The translations under genes were made by a program, and so were the position numbers. Below the pieces are notes generated by a model. That model made no database searches. It was not told where the DNA came from and was given only the letters and a program-made list of their open reading frames with translations. Source: Daucus carota subsp. sativus (Eukaryota; Streptophyta; Magnoliopsida; Apiales; Apiaceae). Taken from it: 64,000 bases of DNA. Each line of letters opens with the position of its first letter. Within the stretch, counting starts at the first letter, position 1. The stretch spans positions 33,965,454 through 34,029,453 of the forward strand of contig NC_030389.2 in the NCBI RefSeq assembly GCF_001625215.2. The letters run 5' to 3'. This document shows positions 1 through 10,634 of this stretch, one piece after another.

Positions 1-784
1 GAGTGCAACTGCGAAGAAGTTCAAGACTACAACGTTGTAACACAACCTTCAGCAATACAATAAACGATCCAATTAACCTTGAAGAATCTCCAGTTGATAG
101 GACTATGGAACAAGACCAGCAAACCAGTACTCCTAACAAATCTGAAGGAAGTGCACGAAAAAAATTTAAGCGATTACGGCACAAAGTGACAGCTGGAAAA
201 CTATTTCACTCTGATGTATATATCTCTACTCTGTAATTTGTCTTTTCTGATTATTATGAATACACTTGTTGCTTCCATATTATAAATTTGTTAATTATTA
301 TAAAGTGACATGAGAGATTGTCTACCTCTTGTTTTCATATTCACTAAATTAAAAACATTGGCTGATTTTAAGTTGTTATTTTTGTGACAGGAGGATGAGC
401 AAGAGTCATATTCAATTCTAGAATTATATAGGACTGAATATGAAGATGCACAACTTGAAAATCAAGCTGCACAAACTCAACCACAAGATCAAGCTGCACA
501 AACTCAACCACATGATCAAGGTCCACATGATCAAGCTCCACAAGATCAAGCTCCACAAGATCAAGATACAGAACCACAAGATGAAGCTGCACAAGATCAA
601 AATACAGAACCACAAGATCACAATCAAGCTGAAGATGATCGAGATCACAATCAAAATGAACAGGAATCTCAAGAAGAAGCTCAAAATGAACATGAATCTC
701 AAAATGAACAAAAAGCTGACAATATAAAAGTTAGAAAGTGGAAATGAAAAAAGACTGAAGAGGTACATACTTTATTTCAATTTA

Positions 785-1062
785 GTATCTTATACTTTTA
801 GTATATTTAGATTTTGTGATATATTAGTGATCTCATACTTTTGATATTGTATACTTTTAGTATATTTACTAAAAGTATACTAAAAGTATATTATACTTTT
901 AGTATATTAAGATTTCTTGATATATCTGTGATGTCATACTTTTAGTATATTAGTGATCACCAATATACTAAAAATATGATACATTAACTACACTTTTTCG
1001 TAATCACTAATATATCATTAACGATCTACTAAAAATATGATACATTAACTACACTTTTTTGA
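785..1062. repeat. Intronic AT-rich tandem/inverted repeats
   Basis: Repeated TACTTTTAGTATATT and its reverse complement alternate here. A segment starting CTAAAAATATGATACATTAA occurs twice, about 60 bp apart (near 968 and 1028). It lies in the intron between exons 2 and 3 of the Ulp1-type gene. Confidence 0.7.
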
Positions 1063-2820
1063 TACCTGAATTAGTTCTTCACTTAATTTTTGTATTTATA
1101 GGAGGATACACACAATGCTCATGATCATCCTGTAACAAAAAGGCCAAACATTAAGCTGCCAACAAAGAAACAGGCACAAGAAAATTATGAGGTACATTAC
1201 ATTCTCTTATTATGAGGTACATTACATTACCACTATGATTTCCATAGTGGTAAAACCCACACATATTCATATTCAAATTTCATATTCTCTAATTTCAAAA
1301 TCTTTAAACTGTGAAGGATCAGCGCGCTGAAGGTGCAAAACATTTACACAGAGCAAAAGACGAATTGAGACTCAGAAATTCACCAAGACTCTTTAGTCAA
1401 ATGGTGTATGATCTCACTGAAGAACAGAAAAACTGGGTGCGAAGCACTGGATTGGGACCTCTTCTTGATTTCTCCTTGGAGATGATTCCTGGGAATTTAG
1501 CATATAATATCTTTCAGATATTTGACCCAAACACCGTTTCCCTCAATCTCAAGAACCAAATAGTATACATCACTGAAGAAGATGTGTATGAGGTCCTCGG
1601 GTTGCCATGTGGAGGTCAGACAATAACACTTGGATCATATGATTACTACCGTGATAGAACTCAGCAGTGGTCATCTCAGTTCGAAACAATAGCAGAAAGT
1701 AATCATGTGACTGTTGCCAAACTTGTTCAGATGATCAAAAAACAAGGCGTCTCTGATAATTTCAAAATTAATTTTTTAATTATGATGTCAAACGTTCTCA
1801 TAGGAACGCCTACGTACTCATACATTGACAGACAACTCCTCAGATTACATGGCAATTTTGATGAGTGTTACAAGTACAACTGGGCAGAGTTCTTGATTGG
1901 TTACCTTGTCAATGCCACTCAAACTTGGAATGAAACTGCATCTACATTTTTTAGGGGTTCATCCATCTTCTTAATGGTAAAAACATCATAAATTATCTCT
2001 CTAAATTTCTTATTCTAACAAATAATAATAATTCTTTCAAATTTATCTTGTAGATGTTTTATGTCGACCGAGTAAGACATAAAGGAATTAAGCTTGTTGA
2101 GAGGCGCTTCCCTTCTTTTAGAGGCTGGACAGAAGATAAGTTGAAAGAAAGACAGGCAATTGATGTATACGGCGGACCTTTTGGATTGGGCTATGTTATG
2201 GTTCCATTAAGGGAGGTGCCATCACAGACTCCAAAACAGGTATATCTGTAGTTATTGTCAGATGTTGTCTGTAGTTATATGCATCATATAATACTTACTT
2301 ACATTTTTCATTTCTCTCTTCAACTTTCAGTATGCAAAAGCAAGTAACCAAAATAAAGAAGCTCCTATGCAAAATCCAGACTGGGATGATTGGAATGCTC
2401 ATCAGAATGATGACGTCCTATGGGAAGAATATGAAAATAGGCATAAACAAACAACTGCAAATGGATGTGAAACATTTAATGAGGTAAATAGTAATTTTAT
2501 ATCTTCCTATTCCTCTGCAATTTCTCATAAATTCAAACTCTGGTCCATACTAATTTGAAGTTTAAATAAAATTAGAACAATGACCCTAAAGATATGCCTG
2601 GTGCTGGTGAACAAGAAGAACCAGATATTGAAGTTGATAAAGAAAATGGTAATCCACAGGCATCAGGAGCAAAGGTATGTATAATCATAGAAAAAAATAA
2701 CAGTGTTTTGTTATATACATAAATTTTATGTACAAAATACATAATTATGTATAACCGGTAAAAAAAATACCTACTAATTACACTTCAAAAACCATGCTTA
2801 GAGCAATATATGAAAAAAAA

Positions 2821-2880
2821 TCACTATAATATATATATAGTAATCACTATAATATATAATATATATATATAGTAATCATT
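2821..2880. repeat. AT microsatellite in intron
   Basis: Imperfect (AT)n with a repeated AGTAATCACTATAATATA motif, in the intron before the 2949 exon. Confidence 0.7.
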
Positions 2881-3716
2881 AATTAGAATATCTACTAATT
2901 ACTAAACTATTATTTGTTAACCACTTTGATTCTGAACTTCTTTAACAGGATGTGGTTGAAAACCTCCGGGAAATGGCTCAAGATTTGATTGAAACAAAGC
3001 TCTTGTTTGACACAGAGCTGAAGTTGGCATTGGAAAAAGAGCCGGCTAATATAGGTCTTCTGGATATCCAACAGCTCATCAATGATTTATTTGGTCAACA
3101 GAAAACAAGTAACATCCCCAGAAACTCCTCGCCAGATACAGTCTTGGAAGATGATTTTAAATTGAGACGAGAAGAAGTCCAACAAATTGATCTTATTCAT
3201 TTTGTCCAATCAGCAAAATCAACTGTCAAGACGACCACCTTATTTGGTGAGGATGACAAAAAGGATGAATACCCATCCTTTTCACTTGGGATAGATGAAG
3301 ACATCAATGGAAATCAGGCAGAACAAGCTGCTATGATAGAAGAAGCTGTTCCGGTAGAAGAAAATGTGCCAATTCCAGCAACTGAAATTACTCCAAAACC
3401 AGCATTAAGAGAGAAGAGTACAAGAGCCTTGAAGATGGGTCGATACGGAAAATCTCCATTTCTTGAAAGAGTGATTGACATCTCTTCAAAAATAACAAAT
3501 CAAGAATTTGGCATTTGGAGATTTATGATTCAAAACAAAAATCCAATGTAAGTTTCTTCTTTCTTATAACTCAAGCTTCAATTTTTATTTTTTATAGTTA
3601 ATTTTTCTCCTGATAATAACTCCAAAAAATTTGACAGTGAACAATTGTTCGTCTTCAATGATTATTATTGCATAAGGGAAGACATGCTAATAACAAAACT
3701 ATACTATAGGCATTGA

Positions 3717-4190
3717 ATTTTATATGGCTTGCATTGCGACAAATATTCCGAATGAGTGACAAATTCTGTCCCAAAAAAAAAATTGAGTGACAACTGAAAT
3801 CAGTATTGAGAATATGTGCTAGAAAGGGTCTAGCTGCCTTAATTTCTCAACAATTAAATGTCACAAAAAGAAAAGAAAAAGGTAGGCATCAGCTTGTTTT
3901 GTTCAAGTATTTTCCCCACTAGTTATCTATCTGCAGCTTTTCTAAGCTACCTTCTAAAATGTCAAAAAATACGTGGGAAACCATGGATATATAACCAGCT
4001 ACTGGAAATCTATATGGTTACATCCAGAATTACAATTATCATGTCAAGAAGCCCAGAAGTGCATTGAATTGGAAACTAAACAGTAAAGTGCAGGGTTTGT
4101 TATGTAAACATAATATAGGCATTGGATTCAAATCAAATACAATCTGACCAAAAAGCACTCTAAATCATTATAATTAATCAACAAAATTTG
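3717..4190. other. Gap between two convergent broken transposon genes
   Basis: No coding sequence recognised. An 11-bp direct repeat TATAGGCATTG occurs at 3705-3715 and 4114-4124, which could be a target-site duplication, but no terminal inverted repeat is visible. Neither the missing Ulp1 domain nor the missing transposase C-terminal part is found here. Confidence 0.5.
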
Positions 4191-6001
4191 ACTTACTTAT
4201 TTGTATCGAACGTTGCATCAAATGAAACCGCATCCCCATACACCTCGAAATTCCTCCGACAAATTGCATCAGCCCAAAAAAGCTTCGTCAAATGCCCTGT
4301 CTCATCAAGCTCATATGCATAATAGAAAGAACTCGACCCCTCTTGCAACACTTTAAACTTTTCAATTAACATTTGTCCATCTCCTTCTCCAATGTAGCAT
4401 TTCAAGTCCCGATTAAAGTTCCTAAAATCTCTCACTGTAGCTCCAACATTAGAATACCCACCAACCATTTCTTTCATCAAACCGTAAGCTTTACTACAGC
4501 CAATGTTAACTTTTGCAGCATCAAACACAAAATTCCTCGAACTTATAGTCATTTGACGACTAGATCGCAAAAATTGTCTTCCAGATTCATCAACCAAGGG
4601 GTGATTATGCACCTCATCAAACTTAAACACAAAATATTCTCTATCCTTATTAAGTTTTAATACTATCTTTGCTTTGCAACAACACCTAATAGAAGCAGTC
4701 CGCCTTCGCTTAACTTTACTCAAATTACTATCCAAAGTACTACGAAAATCATTACACCCTTCTTTACTGCATGTATAATGTTTAATACTAACTATACCAG
4801 ATTCATCCCTCTTTTCAGTTCCCTTCCTCACATCAAAACCACCTAAACGACCATACTCCTTGTAAAATATGAAACCTTGGTCCAAACTCTGAAAGCATTG
4901 ATTAATAGTTGGCTTCGAAACGTCGGGAACATTCAAAGGAATATACGTCTTTTGAGCAGCAGATGAAATAGAATGACTTGTACCAGATTCTTCATTGCAG
5001 TTTGAAGATAAAATAGAACCACCAACAGAAGTCACATCATCAACTCCACGATTAACAACAGATGAATCCCCATAACTTGAACCTATTACACATGATAAAT
5101 AATCAGTAATGACAATAGATAATCACAACCAAAACTAATTATTTATCACATAATCACATATAATTATAATAGTTATCACTAATCACAACAATAAACTCAC
5201 TTTTAATCATGCTCTTAAGTTATATTAAGTATTAAGTATTAACAATAATCGTATCCTCCAAGTCTATACCCCTTGTGATACCACAGAGCTCCTGGTTTTA
5301 TATATTTTACTCAAGAGCAACCACTAGCAAGATTGACATATATTAACTCAGGAGCTACCACTCCTATTAGTCACAATAGGCCAGAATCACCTTAATTTTG
5401 CTCAAGTAACATTTGCCTCATAATAAATATAACTTATGGCGAAGCAATGTAGTAGTATCAGCTGATGATAGACCGGAAATTATGTTATGTTGCACAGACA
5501 CACTAGAAAAGTTAAGCATATAGTAAAGTATCATTACAATTGCAAACATCCAATTCCAAATTAAGAGTATAGCCAGCATCAAGACTATCAGCAACCAAAT
5601 TAAGAGTATATATGTCCTGCTGCATCAACATGAGTACCACGACTCCAGGAGGCAGTAGTAACATTTAAACTTGAATCATGAGAAGTGATGTAATAGAAGC
5701 TCATTTATAATTTATGGACGAGGAAACACAGAACTAGAGCAAAGATCATTGTATGCAAAGCAGGTCAGAGAACAGAAAAATGATTTAGTTCCAGAGCAAA
5801 ATATCAAATTTCTCTCAATATATACCAACTCTACAAGAAACTAACATCAAGACTGAATCAAACAACAATAATCACAATAAACTAACATCGATAATCACAA
5901 ACAGTTGCAATAATTACATTAACTACCTCACTACAAATCAAAGTAATCAACTAATATTTACCTTGATTGTGACTAATCTTCGCTAAGTCTGAAGTAATCA
6001 T
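4191..6001 (-). pseudogene. FAR1/FHY3-type Mutator-like transposase gene, truncated
   Basis: Exon 1 is 6001-5962 (start ATG 6001-5999) and exon 2 is 5082-4197. The junction is phase 1 (CAAG|GTAAAT donor, TAATAG acceptor). The product begins MITSDLAKISHNQGSSYGDS. It has the FAR1 DNA-binding zinc-finger domain (GFDVRKGTEK, YTCSKEGCNDF, then RCCCKAKI and VHNHPL, giving the Cys and His ligands) and the start of the MULE transposase core (LFWADAICRRNFEVYGDAVSFDATF, with the first catalytic Asp). At DTN the coding sequence runs into a perfect donor GTAAGT at 4196-4191, but no following exon with the other catalytic residues is visible downstream. About 300 residues remain of the 650-800 usual for the family. 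It converges with the Ulp1-type gene, as the two genes of Mutator elements often do. It could be a domesticated FRS gene fragment rather than a transposase; the break argues against function. Confidence 0.7.
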
Positions 6002-6195
6002 CGTCTAAACACGGTAAAACTTAAGAAAAAAACCTGAAAGCTGAACAAATCAACAAAGGTAAAAAAAATTGTTAAGCAATTAAACATCAGCTTCCAAAAT
6101 AATGAAAATTTTACATAGTTCGATAGAGAAGAAAAATCAAGTAAAACACAGCTCCAGAACAATTGCAACAATTCATGATATATACATCCTCGAAA

Positions 6196-6440
6196 CTAAA
6201 CAGAGAGATACAGCGATAAACAGAGAAAAATAAACGGAGATAAACAGAGAGAGATAAACAGAGAGAAGATGATTACAAGATATCACAAGCTTAATCTTTA
6301 AAAAGCTCGATCGAACCAGATGCGAATTATGCGCGAGAGATACAGCGAGAGATGCGAATTATGCGCGAATTATGCGCGAGAGATGAAGCTCAGCGGGAGA
6401 GATGAAGCTTAGCGCCATGAAAGAGAGAGAGCGTAGCATC
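6196..6440. repeat. GA-rich and GCGCGAGAGA tandem repeats upstream of the FAR1-type gene
   Basis: 6196-6270 repeats AACAGAGAGATA. 6316-6400 repeats GATGCGAATTATGCGCGAGA two to three times. The tract sits in the presumed promoter or 5' leader of the minus-strand FAR1-type gene; GA-rich leaders are common in plants. From 6440 to 6620 nothing else is recognised. Confidence 0.6.
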
Positions 6441-6621
6441 AGTTAGAGAGAGAAAGTCATGAGAGAAAGACCGCGCTGCAACTGTAGGAAATTAATGTGT
6501 AAAAAACCTGTTTTTATATTTAATTCAGCAACGGACAGGATTAATTGAAGGATAAAATAAATGAATGGCTATGATTTAGTTTGTAGTTTGTACAATAAAT
6601 TAGTTTGTATTTGAGCAAAAA

Positions 6622-6675
<54 letters not shown>
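6622..6675. repeat. (AT)n microsatellite
   Basis: About 50 bp of uninterrupted AT dinucleotide directly abutting the left end of the next element. Confidence 0.9.
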
Positions 6676-6677
<2 letters not shown>

Positions 6678-7085
6678 AGTTAAGTTCAATGGAGACCATA
6701 TTTTTTTTTTTGGAGACCTGGAGACCACATATGTTCTGCAAGTAAAATATTCCATAAAAACATTGCAAAACGTCTAATTTGGCAAATCATGTTCTACGAA
6801 ATCATTATTTCATTTAAAATCTTGAATATCATATAAGTTTTACATGTGGAACATTACAAAATGTTTTGTTCTATGAAATATGTTTAGTTTGCAGAACATT
6901 TGTTCAACTTGCAGAACATACATTATCTACTTATTAAACATAGATGATCTTCAACAATTGTAATGAATACATGATATTTGTAGAACATATTTTACAAATT
7001 AACATATTTTATAATGTTTTGATTGCAGAACATACGTGGTCTCCGAGGTTTCCGATGAAATAGCGGTCTCCATAGAAATTTCCTC
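6676..7085. mobile_element. Non-autonomous DNA element with GGAGACC-type inverted ends
   Basis: The left end GGAGTTAAGTTCAATGGAGACC pairs imperfectly with the right end, whose reverse complement is GAGGAAATTTCTATGGAGACC. The interior repeats GCAGAACAT / AGAACATATTTTACAAA and has no coding frame. About 320 bp of the same sequence recur at 63642-63960, which shows it is a dispersed family. The flanks TATA/TATA suggest a short AT target duplication. The superfamily is not assigned. Confidence 0.65.
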
Positions 7086-7486
7086 TATAGATTGTCTTAT
7101 GATTTGTTTCAACTGTTGACTATAACTGCTATTTTAAATAAGATCAGATGGTTAATGTAATGAAGAAGACATTGTTTTATATATTTTATACTTTATAATT
7201 TTGTTAGAAAATAGATAAGTCATTTAATGAATATACATTAAAAATAAAACTATACAATTATAATGCACCGCCATAAAATAAATGGGTTATTATTTAAAAA
7301 TACTCACACAAAAAGCGCTCGCAAAATCCTGGTATGAGTAGAATTCAATTGCACTCTAAAAAAAGATATTTTTTAGAGAGATATAATTCTTAATGTTTCG
7401 TGAACTAATGCAATGTATCATTTTTTTTGTAATCTTTACATGGAAATGAAAGAATCCGGGGTGATTAATAAAGAAAATATTGCTAG
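7086..7486. other. AT-rich intergenic, nothing recognised
   Basis: No open frame with plausible coding content and no repeat I can name. Confidence 0.5.
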
Positions 7487-7644
7487 GTGCATGTAATTGC
7501 ATACAAAAAATTTGTACATAATGATGTAGAAATTGATGCAGAATGTTTTAATTGGAATTGTTTATGTAAATACAGTAGGTCCATTCCAATTAAAACCCAC
7601 CACATGTCATAATGTACAAATTTTTGTACATAATTATACACACA
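7487..7644. mobile_element. Small hairpin MITE
   Basis: The left arm 7487-7560 and right arm 7580-7644 are inverted copies: TACAAAAAATTTGTACATAA on the left against GTACAAATTTTTGTACATAA on the right, and both arms carry TTTTAATTGGAAT. The loop is about 20 bp. The open frame on the minus strand here is just the hairpin. Confidence 0.65.
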
Positions 7645-8072
7645 AAAGCGACTGACGAAGTGATCTTGCATTTGTTATCATGACTAATTATATCATATAC
7701 TCACTCCCAACGAATTGTATATTTTATTTTCTAGCATCTTTTTTAAGACTCTTTTAAAGTATAGATTTTTATTTTTATAAAAAAAATTCTTTTTCTAAAT
7801 TAAATTTGATGTTTAAATTTTTATTTAAAAAAACATGATGAAACTATATTTTATTTGAGCCTCCATGTACATCCCACTGGGATGGGGAGCAAATCTAATA
7901 GGTTATATAAATGACCCTCCATGTATGTGAAGGTCAAAAAATGCGATGTTATTATGTTCGTAAGTGATTTAGGTTGGATTATTAAAGATTTGATCGTAAT
8001 ACTATTTAGATGCTAGTATGTTCACAACTGATGCTATTAGTTCATTTTTTTTGTTTCATAATCAGATTGTAA
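7645..8072. other. AT-rich intergenic, nothing recognised
   Basis: No gene or repeat recognised on either strand. Confidence 0.5.
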
Positions 8073-8100
8073 CTAGTTGAGAAGCCGCGCGTTGCGGCGG
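8073..8100 (-). mobile_element. Helitron 3' terminus (minus orientation)
   Basis: Read on the minus strand: a hairpin GCCGCAACGCGCGGC, the spacer TTCTCAA, then CTAG followed by host T. This is the standard plant Helitron 3' end (GC-rich hairpin, then CTRR, inserted between A and T). The element body extends to higher coordinates; its 5' TC end is not located. The repeats at 8450-9480 are probably inside it. Confidence 0.65.
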
Positions 8101-8449
8101 CCTATAAAATTATATTAACGATCTAATATTAATATTTGTAGAATGCAATAATTTTGTGGTTGTATATAAAAAATAAAAAATATATTAATGATTAAAAATT
8201 ATATTTGTAGGATAAATTAAATTTTATATTATAAAAATCTTGAAGTAATGCCAATACTAATATATAAAATTGCAAAATTAGACTATAATTCATGTTGAAA
8301 ATATGAAAATAAATTTCTACACGTAATTAACAAAAAGCACGAAAAATCTTAATTTTATTTGTGCTTTTTTTTTTGAAAAGTAATCATGTTCTTACATTGT
8401 CACCTTCCTCCAATTTTTTTGGATTGATTGTGCACAAAAACATCTAACT

Positions 8450-8850
8450 TAAATCCGTGCGATAACGGTCTATGACTACCCTTACTTGCAACAACCTTTA
8501 TTTTTTAATACTGTATGAACAGTCTTCACTTAAAAGTTGTTTGAACGGAACAAACAGATAATGCATAAACAGATAATGCATGAATAATATTTTCTTGTGT
8601 GCAAAGTAAATCATATAAAAATTATTAACAACAACAAACATGTCCGATGAACAAAACAAATTTTATAAAAGAATAACCAACAAACATACATCACTAATAG
8701 TTAATTTATTGATATCATCCATCAATATCATGTCAAAACTATATTCTTCACCCGTGTTTGGATTTGTCGACTCCCACATAGCGGCCTATAACTACCTTTG
8801 CTTACAACAACTTTTTTTTTTAATACTGTATAAACAGCCTTCACCAGAAG
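8450..8850. repeat. Direct repeat, about 315 bp apart
   Basis: A segment around 8470-8530 (CAACAACCTTTATTTTTTAA, TACTGTATGAACAGTCTTCA) recurs in diverged form at 8785-8845. No coding sequence is supported, although a short frame runs through it. Confidence 0.6.
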
Positions 8851-9015
8851 AACGGCAACGCCGAGTTAGAAATCGAGCAATAGAACTATTGCCAGAGAGA
8901 ATTAGGGTTGTGATACTGAGAGAGAAGGTTGTGTTAAGATGATCCAAAACCCTACAATCTATAGGGGTATTTATAGGTGTAAAGAGACTTGTGTGCTACT
9001 CTTTCCCATAATTAA

Positions 9016-9480
9016 ATAATCTGAAACAAAATCAGATTAAAACTTTCAAGCTGCTATATTCCATAAATAATCTGAAACAAAATCAGATTCTGAAACTTGC
9101 TTCTAATATATCCGAAACTAAAAAAGGCAGGAGCGATGTGAGAGGCGCCACCTACACGCCCCTCGCTCCTCCTTTATATAGAAACAAAATCAAATTAAAA
9201 CTTTCAAGCTAATATATTCCATAAATAATCTGAAACAAAATCTCTGAAACAAAATCAGATTATATAGAAACAAAATTAAATTAAAATTTTCATGCTACTA
9301 TATTCCATAAATAATCTGAAACAAAATCAGATTCTGAAACTTGCTTCTAATATATCCGAAACTAAAAAAGGTAGTTCTAATTTTTGGTATTTTTCATCCA
9401 AAAATTCCAGAAAATTAGAAAAATAGAACGGAACGATGTGAGAGGCGCCACCTACACGCCCCTCGCTTCTCCTTTATATA
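9016..9480. repeat. Tandem duplication with a GC-richer box
   Basis: ATTCCATAAATAATCTGAAA through AAAAAAGG occurs at 9058-9128 and 9301-9372. GATGTGAGAGGCGCCACCTA through TTTATATA occurs at 9134-9180 and 9434-9480. The second copy carries about 57 extra bp between the two modules. A partial third copy starts at 9019. Likely internal tandem repeats of the Helitron whose end is at 8073. Confidence 0.7.
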
Positions 9481-9717
9481 AGTATATTGATTGACAGTCC
9501 AAGGGTTTGCCTCGGTTGGTTTCAATAATTTATTAAATACTTCGTTTTTCGTAAAAAAAATAGATTATCTAAATCATTAAGATTCACTAACATTCATTAT
9601 TTTATATTATTAATATTATTAATAAATAATGAGAAAAATAACCTATCAAAGTTGCTCTAGAACCGGGAAAAGAATCAGACAAGTCATCTAAAAATAATGG
9701 CAGTTAGATATAACAAT

Positions 9718-9980
9718 TACTCCCTCCGTTCCAAATTACATGTCTCTTTTGATTTTCAATAAGTCAAATTGATCAATCTTTGACCATATATTAAAAATTA
9801 TTTATTTATTGTTTTAGAAAATAAAAAGTTACATTTTAAAATAGATTAAATGTACTTTCCAATTATATAATCTTTTTTATTTTTTTTTTCATTATTTAAT
9901 ATATAAAAAATTAAATCAAAATATAGTCAATTTGATTGGTCAAAAGTCAAAAAGACATGTGTTATGAGACAGAGAGAGTA
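9718..9980. mobile_element. Stowaway-type MITE
   Basis: It starts TACTCCCTCCGTTCCAAATT and ends with AGAGAGAGTA, an eroded inverse of the start. Subterminal regions pair (CAAATTACATGTCTCTTTTG against CAAAAAGACATGTGTTATGA). The TA at each end is the Stowaway target duplication. Confidence 0.75.
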
Positions 9981-10017
9981 CTACTTGTATATCATTACTA
10001 CTGTATTTTTTTTGTAA

Positions 10018-10110
10018 GCTGTCAAGTAACTGTGCAAGTGGTCGTTGACCGGGAGACTTTTGATTTTGAGTGCTTGCAACGGCTGACTTGGAGACTCATT
10101 AGTCATTCAC
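10018..10110 (+). promoter_or_regulatory. RLP promoter module, RLP1 copy
   Basis: GTCAAGTAACTG, GGGAGACTTTTGAT, GCAACGGCTGACT and GGAGACT appear in this order, as in the upstream regions of RLP4, RLP5, RLP6 and RLP7. Only this copy contains a W-box core TTGACC (10045-10050), the binding site class of WRKY factors. About 430 bp of extra DNA (10132-10560) now separate it from the TATA region; in the other genes the gap is 100-145 bp. Confidence 0.55.
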
Positions 10111-10560
10111 TCATTCCATTGGACGCGCTTCATACTTCATCCTTCCCGTGAACCGTAATACGGTTACCCTATGCGTTGACGGCTTGCATGTACTGTATGT
10201 GGAGAAATCTATAAATTATAATTTTATACTATTTTTTTTTTAAAAAAATTCTGAATAAAAATTTGCAAAAAGAAATAACAAAAAAATATTATAGAACTAT
10301 ATGTACTTTAAAAGAGTCTTCAAACCGTGCTAAAAGGTAATGTATACAATTGAACGGGAAGGAGGGAATTTCAATCAGCGGAGCCGGTTTTGCTAATCTT
10401 ATGTGACTTATAATTTAATCATGATTTAATATAATAACGATTTAAAATGTAAATTATTAGAAAAATATCATAAACTAATTTCTGGTTTAAGTTAGTTGAT
10501 AACTTATTTCGATTTTAAACCGGAGTTGCAACTCATTACACAGACATCCAGGCAAACATG

Positions 10561-10570
10561 CTTATAAATA
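10561..10570 (+). promoter_or_regulatory. Candidate TATA box of RLP1
   Basis: CTTATAAATATG lies about 70 bp upstream of the RLP1 start, in sequence conserved with the leaders of RLP4 and RLP7 (ATGCAGATnACATTTAAGTA follows). Confidence 0.4.
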
Positions 10571-10634
10571 TGTTTATACACATGCAGATGACATTTAAGT
10601 AGATCGATTCTGCAACTCTCTTTCAATTCTAGCT

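Larger units (their letters stand above)
1..3716 (+). pseudogene. Ulp1-protease-type transposon-associated gene, partial and broken
   Basis: Exons that keep one frame are <1-215, 391-729 (or to about 761), 1102-1191, 1317-1976, 2054-2239, 2331-2483, 2576-2674, 2949-3547 and 3638-3716, all with GT-AG borders and mostly phase 0. Exon 2 codes for an acidic Gln-rich tandem repeat (units like QDQA, PQDQ) and then meets an in-frame TGA at about 750 unless a weak donor at 730 is used. Exon 4 has the look of plant proteins with a Ulp1 peptidase at the C terminus (LTEEQKNWVRSTGLGPLLDF, then VYEVLGLPCGG). The last exon reads VFNDYYCIREDMLITKL, the usual lead-in to the Ulp1 domain, and stops at TGA 3714-3716, so the whole catalytic domain (His-Asp-Cys) is missing. 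The family is typically carried by Mutator-like or CACTA elements. The 5' end lies outside the window. Exon borders are inferred from motif and phase only. Confidence 0.6.

Noticed and set aside
368-768. Minus-strand and alternative-frame open frames over the Gln-rich exon
   Set aside because: They are frame shadows of a low-complexity CAAGATCAAGCT-type tandem repeat.
6541-6768. 75-codon minus-strand frame
   Set aside because: It is made of the (AT)n microsatellite (alternating Ile-Tyr) plus a repeat end.
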